Part shown: positions 8,031 to 17,591 of the stretch, one piece after another
Numbering within the stretch: the first letter of the stretch is position 1
Layout of the letters: each line of letters starts with the position of its first letter
Program-made: the position numbers and the translations under genes
Source: Bog-756 sp963777665
GTDB lineage: Bacteria; Actinomycetota; Acidimicrobiia; Acidimicrobiales; RAAP-2
Assembly: GCA_963777665.1 (NCBI GenBank)
Contig: CAVZRJ010000002.1
Span: 26,865 to 90,864, forward strand
Direction: 5' to 3'
DNA length: 64,000 nt
Notes under the pieces: model-generated
The model's input: the letters and a program-made list of their open reading frames with translations, nothing else
Databases searched by the model: none
Told to the model about the DNA's origin: nothing

Positions 8031-10472
8031 TCAGGCGCCTGCCGGCCGTGTGCCGATGATGCCCGCGGCGGCCAGCACCGCGAGTTCGTCCTCGGTGACG
8101 CCCAGGCTCTCCAGCACCTCGTCATTGTGCTGGCCGAGCAGTGGCGCCGGTCGCCGGAACCACGGGGCTGTCCTCGAGGCGTAGCGCATCGGCCACGCGG
8201 GAAAGCGCTTCGGACCCACGATCGGGTGGGTGACCTCCTCCCAGTAGCCGCGGGCATTCATCTGTTCGTCGAGATCGACGTCGTAGGCGTGGATGACGGC
8301 CTCGGCGTCCACCCCGGCCGCACGCAAGGTGGCGAGTGCCTCCTTCTGACTCTGCCCGGCGATCCACGAGGCGAGCCCGGCATCGAGCAGGTCGGCACGG
8401 TCCGAGCACCCGGTGACGGTGTCGAGCCGCGTGTCGAGCGACCAGTCCGGCGATCCGAGTGCCTTCCGCAACCCGAGCCAGGCCTCGTCGGAGGCGATTC
8501 GCAGGGCAATCCACTGGTCGGGCTCGAGGCAGGCGTAGACGCCTTGATGGCCACCGCCGGGTTGATGGTTCCCCTGCCGGGCCATGAGGTTGCCGTACAC
8601 CGAGTGCTCGAGCACCTGCTCGACGACCATGTTGGCGGCCAGGTCGATCATCGCCAGCTCGACGAGCTGTCCCTCGCCGGTCCGGCTCCGGTGCTCGACG
8701 GCGGTCAGGACGGCGAACGCAGCGTGCATCCCGGCCAGCGGATCACAGATACCGGGGATGGACGGGAGGCCGTCCGTGTACCCGGTGATCCAGGCGAGAC
8801 CGGACACCTGTTCCATCGAAGCGGCGAACCCGGGACGATCGCGCCAGGGACCCTCCAACCCGAAGCCGGGCATGCGCACCATGATGATCCGAGGGTTCAC
8901 CGCCCGAAGGTCATCGTAGGAGAGGTCGAACTGCTCCATCACCCGGGGCGTGAAATTCTCGACGACCACGTCAGACCGGGCGGCCAGGCGCAAGGCGAGG
9001 TCCCGGCCTCTTGCATCCGAGAGGTCGAGCGTCACGCTGCGCTTGTTCAGGTTGGCGGACTGGAAGATCGCACCCTGCTCGTACCAGTGATCGACCGAGG
9101 CGTCGACGCGGACGCTGAAGCGCATGGGGTCGGGTCGCTGGGTCGCCTCGACCTTCACCACGTCGGCTCCGAGGGAGGCCAGGTATTGCGTGCACATGGG
9201 CCCTGCCAGGAATGCAGTGAAATCGAGGATGCGGATGTCGGACAGGGGCAGTCCACCGTCGTCGGCGTCCGTTGGGCGCTCCCCGGCGGTGAACGGCCGG
9301 GACCCGTTCGGGTCCGTTCGATCGCGCTCGACAGGTCCGTCGACGTCACGCGCTCGCTCGGCGATCGTGGGGGCGGGGCCGGGTGGTCGGTGCCGGGTGA
9401 TGTTCGAGCGGAACGGGGTGCGAGGATGAGGAAAGCCCCCCCGTGGGTTCGGGTCATAGAGCTGGCGGGAGGCCACGTGCTCGATGCGGGAGAAGTTTGC
9501 TCCGTTCCCGATGGGCACGGTAGGGATCCGGTACAGGGCACCGATCTCCACGACCTCGTCGACGGTGTGCCGCCCCATCCAGTGCCCGATGGCCTCCAGC
9601 ACGTCGGGACGCTCGCGGTTGCGCTGGATGTACAACGAGACGTCGGACGCCAGATCGGGACGCTCGATCATGTCGAGGAAGGTGTGCCACTGCGCAGTCG
9701 TGATCGTGGCCATCCCGACATAGCCGTCGAGGCAGGCCTCGATGCCCGGGACCATCACGTACGTGGGCCGGATGCGTTGTCCTCCCGGCATGGCGGCCGC
9801 GACCGAGGGGTAGCAGATGAACGTGATGGCCAGGCACTCGAGGGCGGAGACGTCGACCATGTCGCCACGTCCGGAGCGCCGACGGGCAGTCAGGGCGCTG
9901 AGGGCGCCGAGCGCACCGAAGGTCCCGACGGTCCACTCGGCCAGTCCGCCGCCGACGGCGAGGGGGACGCGGTCGTCGCTCCCGTGACTGTGCAGGGATC
10001 CGGCCAGCGCCTGGAGGAGGAGGTCGGAGGACTCCTCGCCGCCGCGGGGGCCGCTCAGGCCGAAGGCCGAGAGGCTCACCACCACCAACTCGGGGTGGTG
10101 CACCGAGAGCCCCCGGGGGTCGGTTGCCGGTGGGCACCCGCCGGCCCGGTCTCCGAGCGCCGAGACGATGACGACGTCGGAGAGTGCTGCCAGCGTGTCG
10201 CGGATGTCGTCGGCCGAAGGACCCGTCGGGTCGATCACCAGGCTCTGTTGCGATGCGGCCAGGTACCGGAAGAGGACCCCGTCCGGGTCTCCGTCACTGC
10301 CGGTCGAACCCGACGCCGACCAGGAGCGGAGGCGGTGCCCTTCGGGCCGCTCGACCTTGGTCACCGTGGCCCCGGCGTCGGCCAGCAGCTTGGCGCAGTA
10401 GGCGCCGGCGACGTCCTCGGACAGATCGAGGACCCGCAGCCCGGCGAGGCCGGGAAGGGCACCGCCGTTCAC
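8031..10472 (-). CDS. Fused double CoA-transferase family III protein (CaiB/BaiF x2)
   Basis: This 813-residue protein carries two complete family III CoA-transferase domains in tandem. Domain 1 (about 5-395) starts LAGLRVLDLSEDVAGAYCAKLLADAGA; domain 2 (about 415-805) starts ILDFTAFLAGPMCTQYLASLGADVVKVE. Single-domain members are about 400 residues and form intertwined dimers, so a fusion would yield a built-in pseudo-dimer. Domain 2 keeps the CDPLAGMHAA segment with the catalytic Asp; domain 1 reads GGGLAEWTVG there and probably lacks it. The GTG start at 10472 overlaps the upstream stop as GTGA. The expected reaction is reversible CoA transfer between acyl-CoA and an acid. Confidence 0.87.
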   Translation of the reverse strand: MNGGALPGLAGLRVLDLSEDVAGAYCAKLLADAGATVTKVERPEGHRLRSWSASGSTGSDGDPDGVLFRYLAASQQSLVIDPTGPSADDIRDTLAALSDVVIVSALGDRAGGCPPATDPRGLSVHHPELVVVSLSAFGLSGPRGGEESSDLLLQALAGSLHSHGSDDRVPLAVGGGLAEWTVGTFGALGALSALTARRRSGRGDMVDVSALECLAITFICYPSVAAAMPGGQRIRPTYVMVPGIEACLDGYVGMATITTAQWHTFLDMIERPDLASDVSLYIQRNRERPDVLEAIGHWMGRHTVDEVVEIGALYRIPTVPIGNGANFSRIEHVASRQLYDPNPRGGFPHPRTPFRSNITRHRPPGPAPTIAERARDVDGPVERDRTDPNGSRPFTAGERPTDADDGGLPLSDIRILDFTAFLAGPMCTQYLASLGADVVKVEATQRPDPMRFSVRVDASVDHWYEQGAIFQSANLNKRSVTLDLSDARGRDLALRLAARSDVVVENFTPRVMEQFDLSYDDLRAVNPRIIMVRMPGFGLEGPWRDRPGFAASMEQVSGLAWITGYTDGLPSIPGICDPLAGMHAAFAVLTAVEHRSRTGEGQLVELAMIDLAANMVVEQVLEHSVYGNLMARQGNHQPGGGHQGVYACLEPDQWIALRIASDEAWLGLRKALGSPDWSLDTRLDTVTGCSDRADLLDAGLASWIAGQSQKEALATLRAAGVDAEAVIHAYDVDLDEQMNARGYWEEVTHPIVGPKRFPAWPMRYASRTAPWFRRPAPLLGQHNDEVLESLGVTEDELAVLAAAGIIGTRPAGA

Positions 10473-10801
10473 GGGATCTCCGGGGTAGCGAGCAGCTCTG
10501 CCGCCGTGGCCCGGGCCCAGTCGTCGTCGACCCGCCTGTCGTCGCGGCGAATGGCGTCAACGGCCAGGACCTCACGGGGCACTTTGAGTCCGGTGAGCCG
10601 ACCGACGCAGAACTGCCGTACCTGTTCGGTGCTCGGCGTCTGCTGGTCGGACACGGCCTCGACGAGCGCAACCAGGTAGTTGCCCAGCGTCGGATGGGGG
10701 ACGCCGGTGACGGCCGCGTCGGCCACCGCCGGGTGGTACCGGAGCACCGCTTCCACCTCGTCGGGAAAGATGATCTCCCCTCCGCATGTGATCGGCCTCA
10801 T
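10469..10801 (-). CDS. Orphan AMP-binding C-terminal (lid) domain protein
   Basis: This 110-residue protein matches only the C-terminal lid domain of acyl-CoA/AMP ligases: GGEIIFPDEVEAVLRYHP, then VADAAVTGVPHPTLG, ending at LKVPREVLAVDAI. The P-loop-bearing N-terminal domain is absent. At the end, where ligases have the catalytic Lys (PxxGKxxK), this one reads RRDDRRVDDDWA, so the key Lys appears lost. Both neighbours overlap it by 4 bp (ATGA upstream, GTGA downstream), so it is an integrated operon gene rather than a random remnant. Function is unknown; a regulatory or partner subunit is possible. Confidence 0.75.
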   Translation of the reverse strand: MRPITCGGEIIFPDEVEAVLRYHPAVADAAVTGVPHPTLGNYLVALVEAVSDQQTPSTEQVRQFCVGRLTGLKVPREVLAVDAIRRDDRRVDDDWARATAAELLATPEIP

Positions 10802-11586
10802 CGGACGTCTCCCAGTGCAGGGGAGCTGATCGGCTCTCCGATGTCTGCGAGCAGGTCGAGGGAGTACTGCACGGTCCCGGTCAGCGTGGATGCGGACTGC
10901 GCGGCCAGGTACACCGCCGCCTTCCCCATCGCCGTCGGGTCTTCGACCATGTGCGGGGGCACGCTGATCCCGCCGGCCACCGCGCCCTCGGTCATGACCA
11001 CCTTCTTCGGGGCCAGGCAGTTGACCGCCACGCCATAGGGGGCGAGCTCGGTGGCCAAACCGGCGTAGTAGCGCTCGATGCCGGCTTTCGACACCCAGTA
11101 GGCGTTCGAGCCGAGCTCGGTCTGGAACACGCCGGTGGTGGTGATGGCCATGAGCGAGCCGGTGCGGCGCTCCATGACCGACGGCAGCACCGCCTTGGTC
11201 ACGAGGAACGTCCCGGTGAGGTTGACCCGGAGACACAGGTCCCATCGTTTGAGGGGGGTGTCGAGGGTCTTGCCCATCCACAGCGTGCCGGCATTTGCCA
11301 CCAGGATGTCGATGGGCCCGAGTGTGTCCGTGGTCAGGGCAACGGCCTGAGCCACCGAGGACTCGTCCGACACATCGCAGACAACCGGGAGAGCCCTGCC
11401 CCCACCGGTGGTGATGGTGTCGGCCACCGAATGGACCGTACCGGGCAGCTTGCCGGGCTCATCGGTCCGCGCTGCAACCGCGACCGCGGCACCGGCCCGG
11501 GCGAGCGCCAACGAGATGTCCCGGCCGATCCCGCGACTGGCGCCGGCGACGAACGCCACCCGATCGTCGAGCCTCGGCAGAACCAC
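10798..11586 (-). CDS. Short-chain dehydrogenase/reductase
   Basis: A 262-residue SDR, the first gene of the minus-strand operon. The nucleotide motif is AGASRGIG (Ala replacing the usual Thr), with ANAG, a TTTG segment at the catalytic Ser position, and YWVSK for Tyr/Lys. The Ser position reads AITTTGV, so Thr may replace Ser. The GTG start at 11586 has GGAGGG seven bases upstream. The stop overlaps the next start as ATGA. A divergent Rieske oxygenase gene lies across the 154-bp promoter region, which suggests shared control. Confidence 0.85.
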   Translation of the reverse strand: MVLPRLDDRVAFVAGASRGIGRDISLALARAGAAVAVAARTDEPGKLPGTVHSVADTITTGGGRALPVVCDVSDESSVAQAVALTTDTLGPIDILVANAGTLWMGKTLDTPLKRWDLCLRVNLTGTFLVTKAVLPSVMERRTGSLMAITTTGVFQTELGSNAYWVSKAGIERYYAGLATELAPYGVAVNCLAPKKVVMTEGAVAGGISVPPHMVEDPTAMGKAAVYLAAQSASTLTGTVQYSLDLLADIGEPISSPALGDVR

Positions 11587-11740
11587 CCCCGACCCTCCAT
11601 TTCCCCGTCCGGCGCGCCCTCATCGGTCCGAGGATCCTCGCATCCGCTGCGGCGCGGGCTACGTATCGGAACAGTACTCTGTTGTCCGAGGATCGCAGTC
11701 AGGAGCGCCGTATGGAGCTGGGACGGGGGAGCCGCCGCCG
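11587..11740. promoter_or_regulatory. Divergent promoter region with inverted-repeat operator candidate
   Basis: This 154-bp gap separates the SDR operon from the Rieske oxygenase. At 11670-11683 it holds AACAGTACTCTGTT, an inverted repeat with 5-bp arms around a 4-bp core, flanked by CGG and CCG. This is the size and symmetry of a TetR-type operator. No regulator gene is adjacent in the window. No promoter boxes are obvious. Confidence 0.45.
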
Positions 11741-13064
11741 ATGGTCATGACGATCGCTCGGGACGGGGAGTTGATCGAGTCGGCGCAGCCGAACATCATC
11801 CCGAAGGAGCGCTACGTCTCTCGGGACTTCTTCGACCTGGAGATGGAGCGACTATGGCCCCGGGTATGGCAGATGGCCTGCCGTGAGGAGGAGATACCCC
11901 GGACCGGGGACTTCCTCGAGTACATCATCGGTGATCAGTCCGTCCTGGTCACTCGGAGCGGGCCGGACAGCATCCGCGCGTTCTACAACACCTGTCCGCA
12001 TCGGGGCACCCGGTTGGCCGCCGGAGTCGGGAACTTCGCCACCGGCGAGATCCGCTGTCGCTACCACGCCTGGCGGTTCGAGCTCGACGGCACCAACAAG
12101 GAGGTGGTCGACCGCTTCGACTTCCCTCCGACGATGACCGACGCGGACGTCTGCCTGAACCAGATCCAGGTAGGCCGCTGGGGAGGGTTCGTCTTCATCA
12201 ACATGGATCCGCACTGTGAGTCACTCGAGTCGTTCCTCGGACCGCTCCCCGAGCTCCTCGAGCCCTATCGATTCGACGAAGATGCGGTTCCGCTCCTACC
12301 GCTCGGTGATCCTCCCGGCCAACTGGAAGTCGGTGCTCGACGCCTTCAACGAGAGCTATCACGTCCAGGGAACCCATCCCCAGCTGCTCCGATGGTCCGA
12401 CGACACGGCAATTCGCTACGGCCCCCTGGGCAAGCACAACCACATGGGCGGACTGGGTGAGGTGAAGCACGAGATACGCCCCAGCCCGCGGCTCGGCCTG
12501 AAGCCGGGCGACTACGACGAACGCGAGCTCCTTGCGGTCATGATCGACGAGCTGGGCGGTCTGTTCATGAAGGAGGAGCGCCGACAGGTCGAGGAGCTCA
12601 AGAACAAGCCCCTCCCCGAGGGAATGACCGCGATGGACGTCTACAACGACCTTCGGGTGAAGATGCTGCGGGGCAAGGGCAACGTCGAAGACCTCACCGA
12701 CGAGCAGCTCCTGAGCTCCGACGACGTCCACTTCTTCCCCAACGTGGTCGGCCCGATCTATCCCGGGAGCACCACGCTGTTCCGGGTTCGCCCGAACGGG
12801 CTCGACCCGGACAGCACGATCAAGGATCTCTGGACGCTCGAGTGGGTGTCGCCCGCTGACCAGCGGGAGATGTGCGAACGCAAATTCTATCCGGACTGGA
12901 CGGCGAAGGACTGGGGCCTCGTGACCAACCAGGACTACGCCAACATGGCCCACGTACAAGCGGGTATGAAGTCGAGAGGGTGTACCGGACTTCGGTTGAA
13001 TCCCCGTCAAGAGCAAAATGTCATCCACATGCACGAAGTCATCGACCAGTACCTCTGCTCCTGA
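11741..13064 (+). pseudogene. Rieske non-heme iron oxygenase, large subunit (frameshift at about 12281)
   Basis: This is an aromatic-ring/steroid hydroxylase-type oxygenase. The Rieske centre is intact: CPHRG, then a second pair CRYHAW 17 residues on. After the frame change the mononuclear iron motif appears as DAFNESYHVQGTH, with the later Asp in NQDYANMAH. The first frame runs from ATG 11741 to FDE at 12280, and the second resumes with MRFRSYRSVILPANWK. One extra base (G at 12281) accounts for it. The conserved text on both sides argues for a sequencing error or very recent mutation. The ferredoxin gene follows about 80 bp downstream. Confidence 0.85.
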
Positions 13065-13142
13065 TCGGATCGGGTACGGTCCACTTGTGCGTGCGACGGT
13101 GGACTCGAGCAGAGATGCTCCGTGCCGCGCGATCGCCGGCCG

Positions 13143-13457
13143 ATGGTGACGGTCCACGTCTTGCCGTGCGGTGTGGACGTCGAGGTGGGCGACGGCCAGA
13201 GCGTCATGGCGGCGGCCGAGGGACAGGGCCTCTTCTGGCCGACGATCTGCCACGGACTGGCCGAGTGCCACACCTGCACCTTCGAGGTGATGGAGGGGGC
13301 GGAGCACCTCGAACCACCCAACGGGCTGGAGGAGGCGGCGTTGCGGCAGTTTGCCGGACGTTCGTGGTACGAGGGAAAGGTCATCCGTCTGGCCTGTCAG
13401 GCCCGGGTCAGCGGATCGGTGATCGTGCGGAAGCCCGGCGTGCGGAGGGCCTCGTGA
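13143..13457 (+). CDS. 2Fe-2S ferredoxin
   Basis: A ferredoxin of about 104 residues. The cluster ligands are in the order C-x5-C-x2-C (ICHGLAECHTC) and a distal Cys in LACQARVSG, the adrenodoxin/putidaredoxin-like spacing. It most likely passes electrons to the Rieske oxygenase just upstream; no ferredoxin reductase is nearby. ATG 13143 (MVTVHVLPCG) fits family starts, but no good ribosome-binding site is visible; GTG 13122 is an in-frame alternative. It ends 20 bases before the convergent CoA-transferase gene. Confidence 0.85.
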   Translation: MVTVHVLPCGVDVEVGDGQSVMAAAEGQGLFWPTICHGLAECHTCTFEVMEGAEHLEPPNGLEEAALRQFAGRSWYEGKVIRLACQARVSGSVIVRKPGVRRAS

Positions 13458-13477
13458 TCAACGCCGGCACCGATGGT

Positions 13478-14633
13478 TCATCGTCCGCCACCGAAGGCGC
13501 CGACCGCTTCGTATGCGGCCGTCTCCGTCTCGGTCAGACCCCAGTCCGCCAACACGGTTCGGGCGTCGGACCCGACCGTGGGCGCGGCAGTCGGCAGAGC
13601 GGGGACGGTGCGGGAGAACCGCGGGGCCGGGGCGGGCTGCAAGGTGTCGCCGACCATCACGAAGCTCTCCCGTTGGCGATGGTGGGGGTGCTCGTGGACT
13701 TCGCGAGGCGTGAGGACGGGGGCCAGGCAGGTATCGGTGCCGGCAGCCAGCTCGCCCCATTCGTCTCGGGTCCGCGTGGCGATGGCAGCCGCGATCCGCT
13801 GGCGGAGTGCGCTCCACTTGGTCGCGTCGGCCTTGTCCGGGAGCTCGGTAGCGTCGATCCCCAACAACTCGACAAGGGATCCCCAGAACTGGGGTTCGAC
13901 GGCGCCGATCGCAACCCACTTCCCATCGGAGGTCTCGTTGGTGTCGTAGTAGGGGGCTCCTCCGTCCAGCACGTTGGTGCCGCGCTCTTCGGACCACCTG
14001 TCGCGGGCGCTCATCTCGAAGAACATGGTGGCGAGCAGGGCGCTGCCGTCGACCATCGCTCCGTCCACCACCTGAACCACGCCCGAGGTCCGGGCCTCGA
14101 GCAAGGCACAGACCATGCCGAATGCGAGCAGCAGCCCGCCTCCGCCGAAGTCGCCCACCAGGTTGAGGGGAGGCACCGGTGCTCCTCCCTTCGGGCCGAT
14201 CATGCTGAGCACACCGGAGAGGGCGATGTAGTCGATGTCATGGCCGGCCATCATCCGCCAGGGTCCCTCCTGTCCCCATCCGGTTGCGCGCCCGAAGACC
14301 AGGCGTGGGTTTTCGGCATGGCAGGGTTCGGGCCCGAATCCCAGCCGCTCGGCGACCCCGGGACGGAAGGCCTCGACCAGACCATCTGCTCTGCGGATGA
14401 GCTCGAACAGCAGCGATCGCCCCGAGTCCGTCTTCAGGTCGAGGGCGATCGAGCGCCGATTGCGCCCGAGGACCCCTCCATCAGCCGGGACGGTCGGGCG
14501 GTCCACCCGAACGACGTCCGCGCCCATGTCGGCCAGCATCATGGCGCAGAACGGTCCGGCACCCAGGCCGGCGATCTCGACGATGCGGATGCCGGTGAGC
14601 GGCCTCCCGTCGTCGTGCCGAAGCCTGCGCCAT
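13478..14633 (-). pseudogene. CoA-transferase family III / alpha-methylacyl-CoA racemase-like (frameshift near 14604)
   Basis: This is a family III protein closest in pattern to alpha-methylacyl-CoA racemase, which inverts the 2-methyl centre of branched or sterol side-chain acyl-CoAs. The continuous frame begins MMLADMGADVVRVDRP. It contains GRNRRSIALDLK, the GHDIDYIALSG motif and NLVGDFGGG (the catalytic His/Asp regions in this family). The normal N-terminus (LTGIRIVEIAGLGAGPFCA) is present upstream in the same frame but has no start codon. An ATG at 14633 with GGGGGAC upstream would read into it if one base near 14604 were removed. It is divergent from the thiolase operon. Confidence 0.8.
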
Positions 14634-14738
14634 GTCGTGCGTCCCCCGTCGTCGCGCTGTTCGTCCCACGGTAGTCACTCGTCCGTCGGTGGTCGAGCCG
14701 TTCGTCTCCAGACAATGGCGACGAGAAGAGGAGTGCCC

Positions 14739-15920
14739 ATGGGATCGCGTGATCCGGTGATCGTCGGCATCGGTTGGAGCGATTATCCCGTCGCACCTGA
14801 GCTCGACGCCATGGAGCACCACGCCATGGCCCTTCGCCGCGCACTGGCCGACTCGGGTCGTTTCCAAATCCGATATCGACGGGTACATGTGCGCCGGTAC
14901 CGGATTCGGGAACCACAACGACGATGCTGCCGAACATGGCCGAGTATCTCCGGATCAACCACCGCTGGCTCGACGGGACGTCGGTCGGTGGCTCCACCTT
15001 CGAGTTCTATGTCCAGCACGCAGCGGCCGCCATCGAGGCGGGAATGTGTGACGTCGTCCTCGTCACCTACGGCTCGGACATGCTGTCGCGGATGGGTCGG
15101 GTGCTCGGTACGAGCACGTTCGCCGGCGCCTCGGCCCGGGTGGGTGGCCCATCCCAATTCGAGTGCTCGTGGGGCAACGTGTTGGCCGGGGCCTATGCGA
15201 TGGCGGCCCGCCGGCACATGTACGAGTTCGGGACGACGCCTGAGCAGTTGGCGGAGATCGCTGTGGGCGTGCGTGAGTACGCCGGACTGAACCCACACGG
15301 CTCAGTACAGGGACCCGATCACCGTCGACGACGTGCTGTCGTCGCGGATGATTGCCGACCCGGTGCACAAACTCGAGTGCTGCGTCATCTCCGACGGTGG
15401 AGGTGCATTCATCATGACGACCCGGGAGCGGGCCCGAGATCTGGCGAAGCCGCCCGTGTACGTGCTCGGCGCAGCTGGAGCGCAAACGCACTGGACGATC
15501 AGTCAGATGCCTGATTTTACGACGACGGCTGCCGCCCAGTGCGGTCCCGAGGCCTTCGGCCGGGCCGGGGTCGGGCCCGAGGATGTCGACACCATCCAGT
15601 GCTACGACAGCTTCACCATCACCGTCCTGATGCTGCTCGAGGACATGGGCTTCTGCAAGAAGGGGGAGGGGGGTCCGTTCGTCGAGAGCGGCGTGCTCCG
15701 GCGTGGGGGACGTCAACCGCTCAATACCGACGGCGGTGGGCTGTCGGCCTGTCACCCGGGCATGCGGGGGATCTTCCTCATCAATGAAGCGGTTCGCCAG
15801 CTACGTGGCGAAGGCGGCGAGGCGCAGGTCCCCGGGGCCGAGGTGGCGGTGGCCTGTGGTTCGGGTGGTTGGCTTTCCTGTATCGCCACCGTCGTCCTCG
15901 GGAAGGAGGGCCGCTCATGA
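14739..15920 (+). pseudogene. SCP-x-type thiolase / lipid-transfer protein (three +1 frameshifts)
   Basis: A thiolase-fold protein of the SCP-x/Ltp group used for thiolysis or retro-aldol cleavage of sterol side chains. Start ATG 14739 follows AGAAGAGGAG. The family text is split over three frames: GSRDPVIVGIGWSDY, then KSDIDGYMCAGTGFG (from about 14866), then MAEYLRINHRWLDGTSVGGSTFE (from about 14925), then QYRDPITVDDV (from about 15292). Each break is explained by one extra base. The nucleophile position reads GGSTFEF without Cys, as in lipid-transfer members, and the tail has HPGMRG and CGSGGWLS. The stop overlaps the DUF35 gene (ATGA), the classic partner. Confidence 0.82.
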
Positions 15921-16348
15921 CCATCGAAGAGCTTGCCGGCACGCTGAGCCTCCGTGCGCTGCCCCAGCCGGACCACGCCTCCCGTTATTACTGGCAGTGC
16001 GCAGCCGAAGGCCGCCTGGTCATCCAGCGTTGCACGAGCTGCGGCCAATTCCAGTTCTACCCCCGATCGCTGTGCGCGACCTGTGCCGGCGAGACCGAGT
16101 GGGTGGATGCCTCGGGCCGGGGCACACTGCACACCTACACCATCATCCGACAGAACCGCTCGAAGGCGTTCGCCGCGCTCTCGCCCTACGCGGTGGGGAT
16201 CGTCGAGCTCGACGAGGGTGTCCGGATGATGTCGAACATCGTGGACTGTGATGTCGAGGCCCTCCACGTGGGCATGGAGCTCGAAGTGGTGCTCCTGAAG
16301 GCGGCCGATGACGTCGGCCTCCCGTTCTGGCGACCGGTGGCCGGCTGA
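15917..16348 (+). CDS. DUF35 zinc-ribbon / OB-fold protein (thiolase partner)
   Basis: A 143-residue protein with an N-terminal rubredoxin-like zinc ribbon (CTSC and CATC) followed by an OB-fold segment (GTLHTYTIIRQN, VGIVELDEGVRMMSNI). Such DUF35 proteins bind acyl-CoA and pair with SCP-x thiolases or hydratases, as in the ChsH2/Ltp2 complex of steroid degradation. The 4-bp overlap with the thiolase gene supports a physical complex here. The start is ATG 15917, with GGAGGG upstream. The acyl-CoA dehydrogenase begins 15 bases later. Confidence 0.88.
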   Translation: MTIEELAGTLSLRALPQPDHASRYYWQCAAEGRLVIQRCTSCGQFQFYPRSLCATCAGETEWVDASGRGTLHTYTIIRQNRSKAFAALSPYAVGIVELDEGVRMMSNIVDCDVEALHVGMELEVVLLKAADDVGLPFWRPVAG

Positions 16349-16363
16349 CCGAGGGGAGGATCG

Positions 16364-17566
16364 ATGGAGTTCGACGACACACCGGAGGAGGCTGCGTTCC
16401 GTCAGCAGGTTCGGAGCTGGCTGGCGGAGCATGCGAAGAAGAAGGATGCCGGCCAGCTCTCGTCCTCCCACTCCTTCTATGACTTCGACGACGTCTTCGT
16501 CACCGAGGGCAAGGCCTGGCAGCGTCGCCTGTTCGAGGGTGGTTGGGCCGGGATCACATGGCCGGTCGAGTTCGGTGGTCGGGGAGGCGATGTCGTCCAG
16601 TCGATGATCTTCCGTCAGGAGGAGGCTCAGTTCGATGTCACCACAGGCCTCTTCGCCGTCGCCATCGGGATGGCCGGTCCGACGTTGATCGGTCACGGCA
16701 GCGACGAGCAGCGCGCCCGCTACCTCCCGGCCATGCTCCGGGGAGAGGAGGTCTGGTGCCAGCTGTTCAGCGAGCCGGGGGCAGGCTCGGACCTCGCCAG
16801 CCTGTCGACCCGGGCCGAGCGCGACGGGGACGAGTGGGTGGTCAACGGGCAAAAGGTGTGGAGCTCGGGTGCCCACCACGCCGACATGGGGATCCTGCTG
16901 GCCCGCACCGACCCCGACCTCCCCAAGCACCGCGGCATCAGCTTCTTCATCCTCGACATGCGCACACCCGGTGTCGAAGTGCGCCCGTTGCGCCAGATGA
17001 CCGGTGGGGCGACCTTCAACGAGGTGTTCTTCACCGATGTCCGGGTGCCGGCCGCGAACGTGGTCGGCGAGGTGAACGGCGGCTGGCGGGCCACCATGAC
17101 GACCCTGGCCAACGAGCGGAGCTTGAGCGGTGGGACCTCGAGCTTCCCCCAGGTCTTGAAGTTGGCGAGGGAGTGCGGCGCCACCAGTGATCCGATCGTC
17201 CGGCAGCGACTGGCCAGCTGCTATGCCAAGGACCAGATCCTGAGGTACCTCGGGTTCCGGATCCAGACCGCACTGGGCAAGGGGATGTCGACCCCCGAGT
17301 CCTCGGTCAGCAAGCTCTTCTACTCCCAGCTGGCGAGGGAGATGGCCGAGGTGGCCCTGGTGGTCCAGGGCCCCCGGGGAATGCTGTCCGGTCCCGACGC
17401 GCCGGAGAAGGGTTACTGGCAGCGACAATTCCTGAGTGCGCCGTCGCTCCGGATCGCCGCCGGGAGCGACGAGGTGCAGCGCAACATCATCGGCGAGCGG
17501 GTGCTGGGGCTTCCCCATGACGTCCGGGTCGACAAGGATGTGCCGTTCCGGGATCTCGTGCGCTGA
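16364..17566 (+). CDS. Acyl-CoA dehydrogenase
   Basis: This 400-residue flavoenzyme introduces the alpha,beta double bond in acyl-CoA. Visible motifs are CQLFSEPGAGSDLA (FAD and substrate contacts), VVNGQKVWSSGAHHADMG, the GGATFNEVFF strand, and the C-terminal GSDEVQRNIIGERVLG. The long ligand loop and QHR-less C-terminus resemble the steroid or branched-chain dehydrogenases of actinobacteria, some of which act as heterotetramers with a second subunit; only one is present here. It lies between DUF35 and a FadD19-like ligase in one operon. ATG 16364 is preceded by GAGGGGAGG. Confidence 0.9.
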   Translation: MEFDDTPEEAAFRQQVRSWLAEHAKKKDAGQLSSSHSFYDFDDVFVTEGKAWQRRLFEGGWAGITWPVEFGGRGGDVVQSMIFRQEEAQFDVTTGLFAVAIGMAGPTLIGHGSDEQRARYLPAMLRGEEVWCQLFSEPGAGSDLASLSTRAERDGDEWVVNGQKVWSSGAHHADMGILLARTDPDLPKHRGISFFILDMRTPGVEVRPLRQMTGGATFNEVFFTDVRVPAANVVGEVNGGWRATMTTLANERSLSGGTSSFPQVLKLARECGATSDPIVRQRLASCYAKDQILRYLGFRIQTALGKGMSTPESSVSKLFYSQLAREMAEVALVVQGPRGMLSGPDAPEKGYWQRQFLSAPSLRIAAGSDEVQRNIIGERVLGLPHDVRVDKDVPFRDLVR

Positions 17567-17591
17567 CACCGGTCCGGACGAGAGGGAGGCT

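Noticed and set aside
7359..10679. 1106-residue plus-strand open frame
   Set aside because: It is antisense to the CoA-transferase fusion and nitroreductase, has no domain, and arises from GC-rich third positions.
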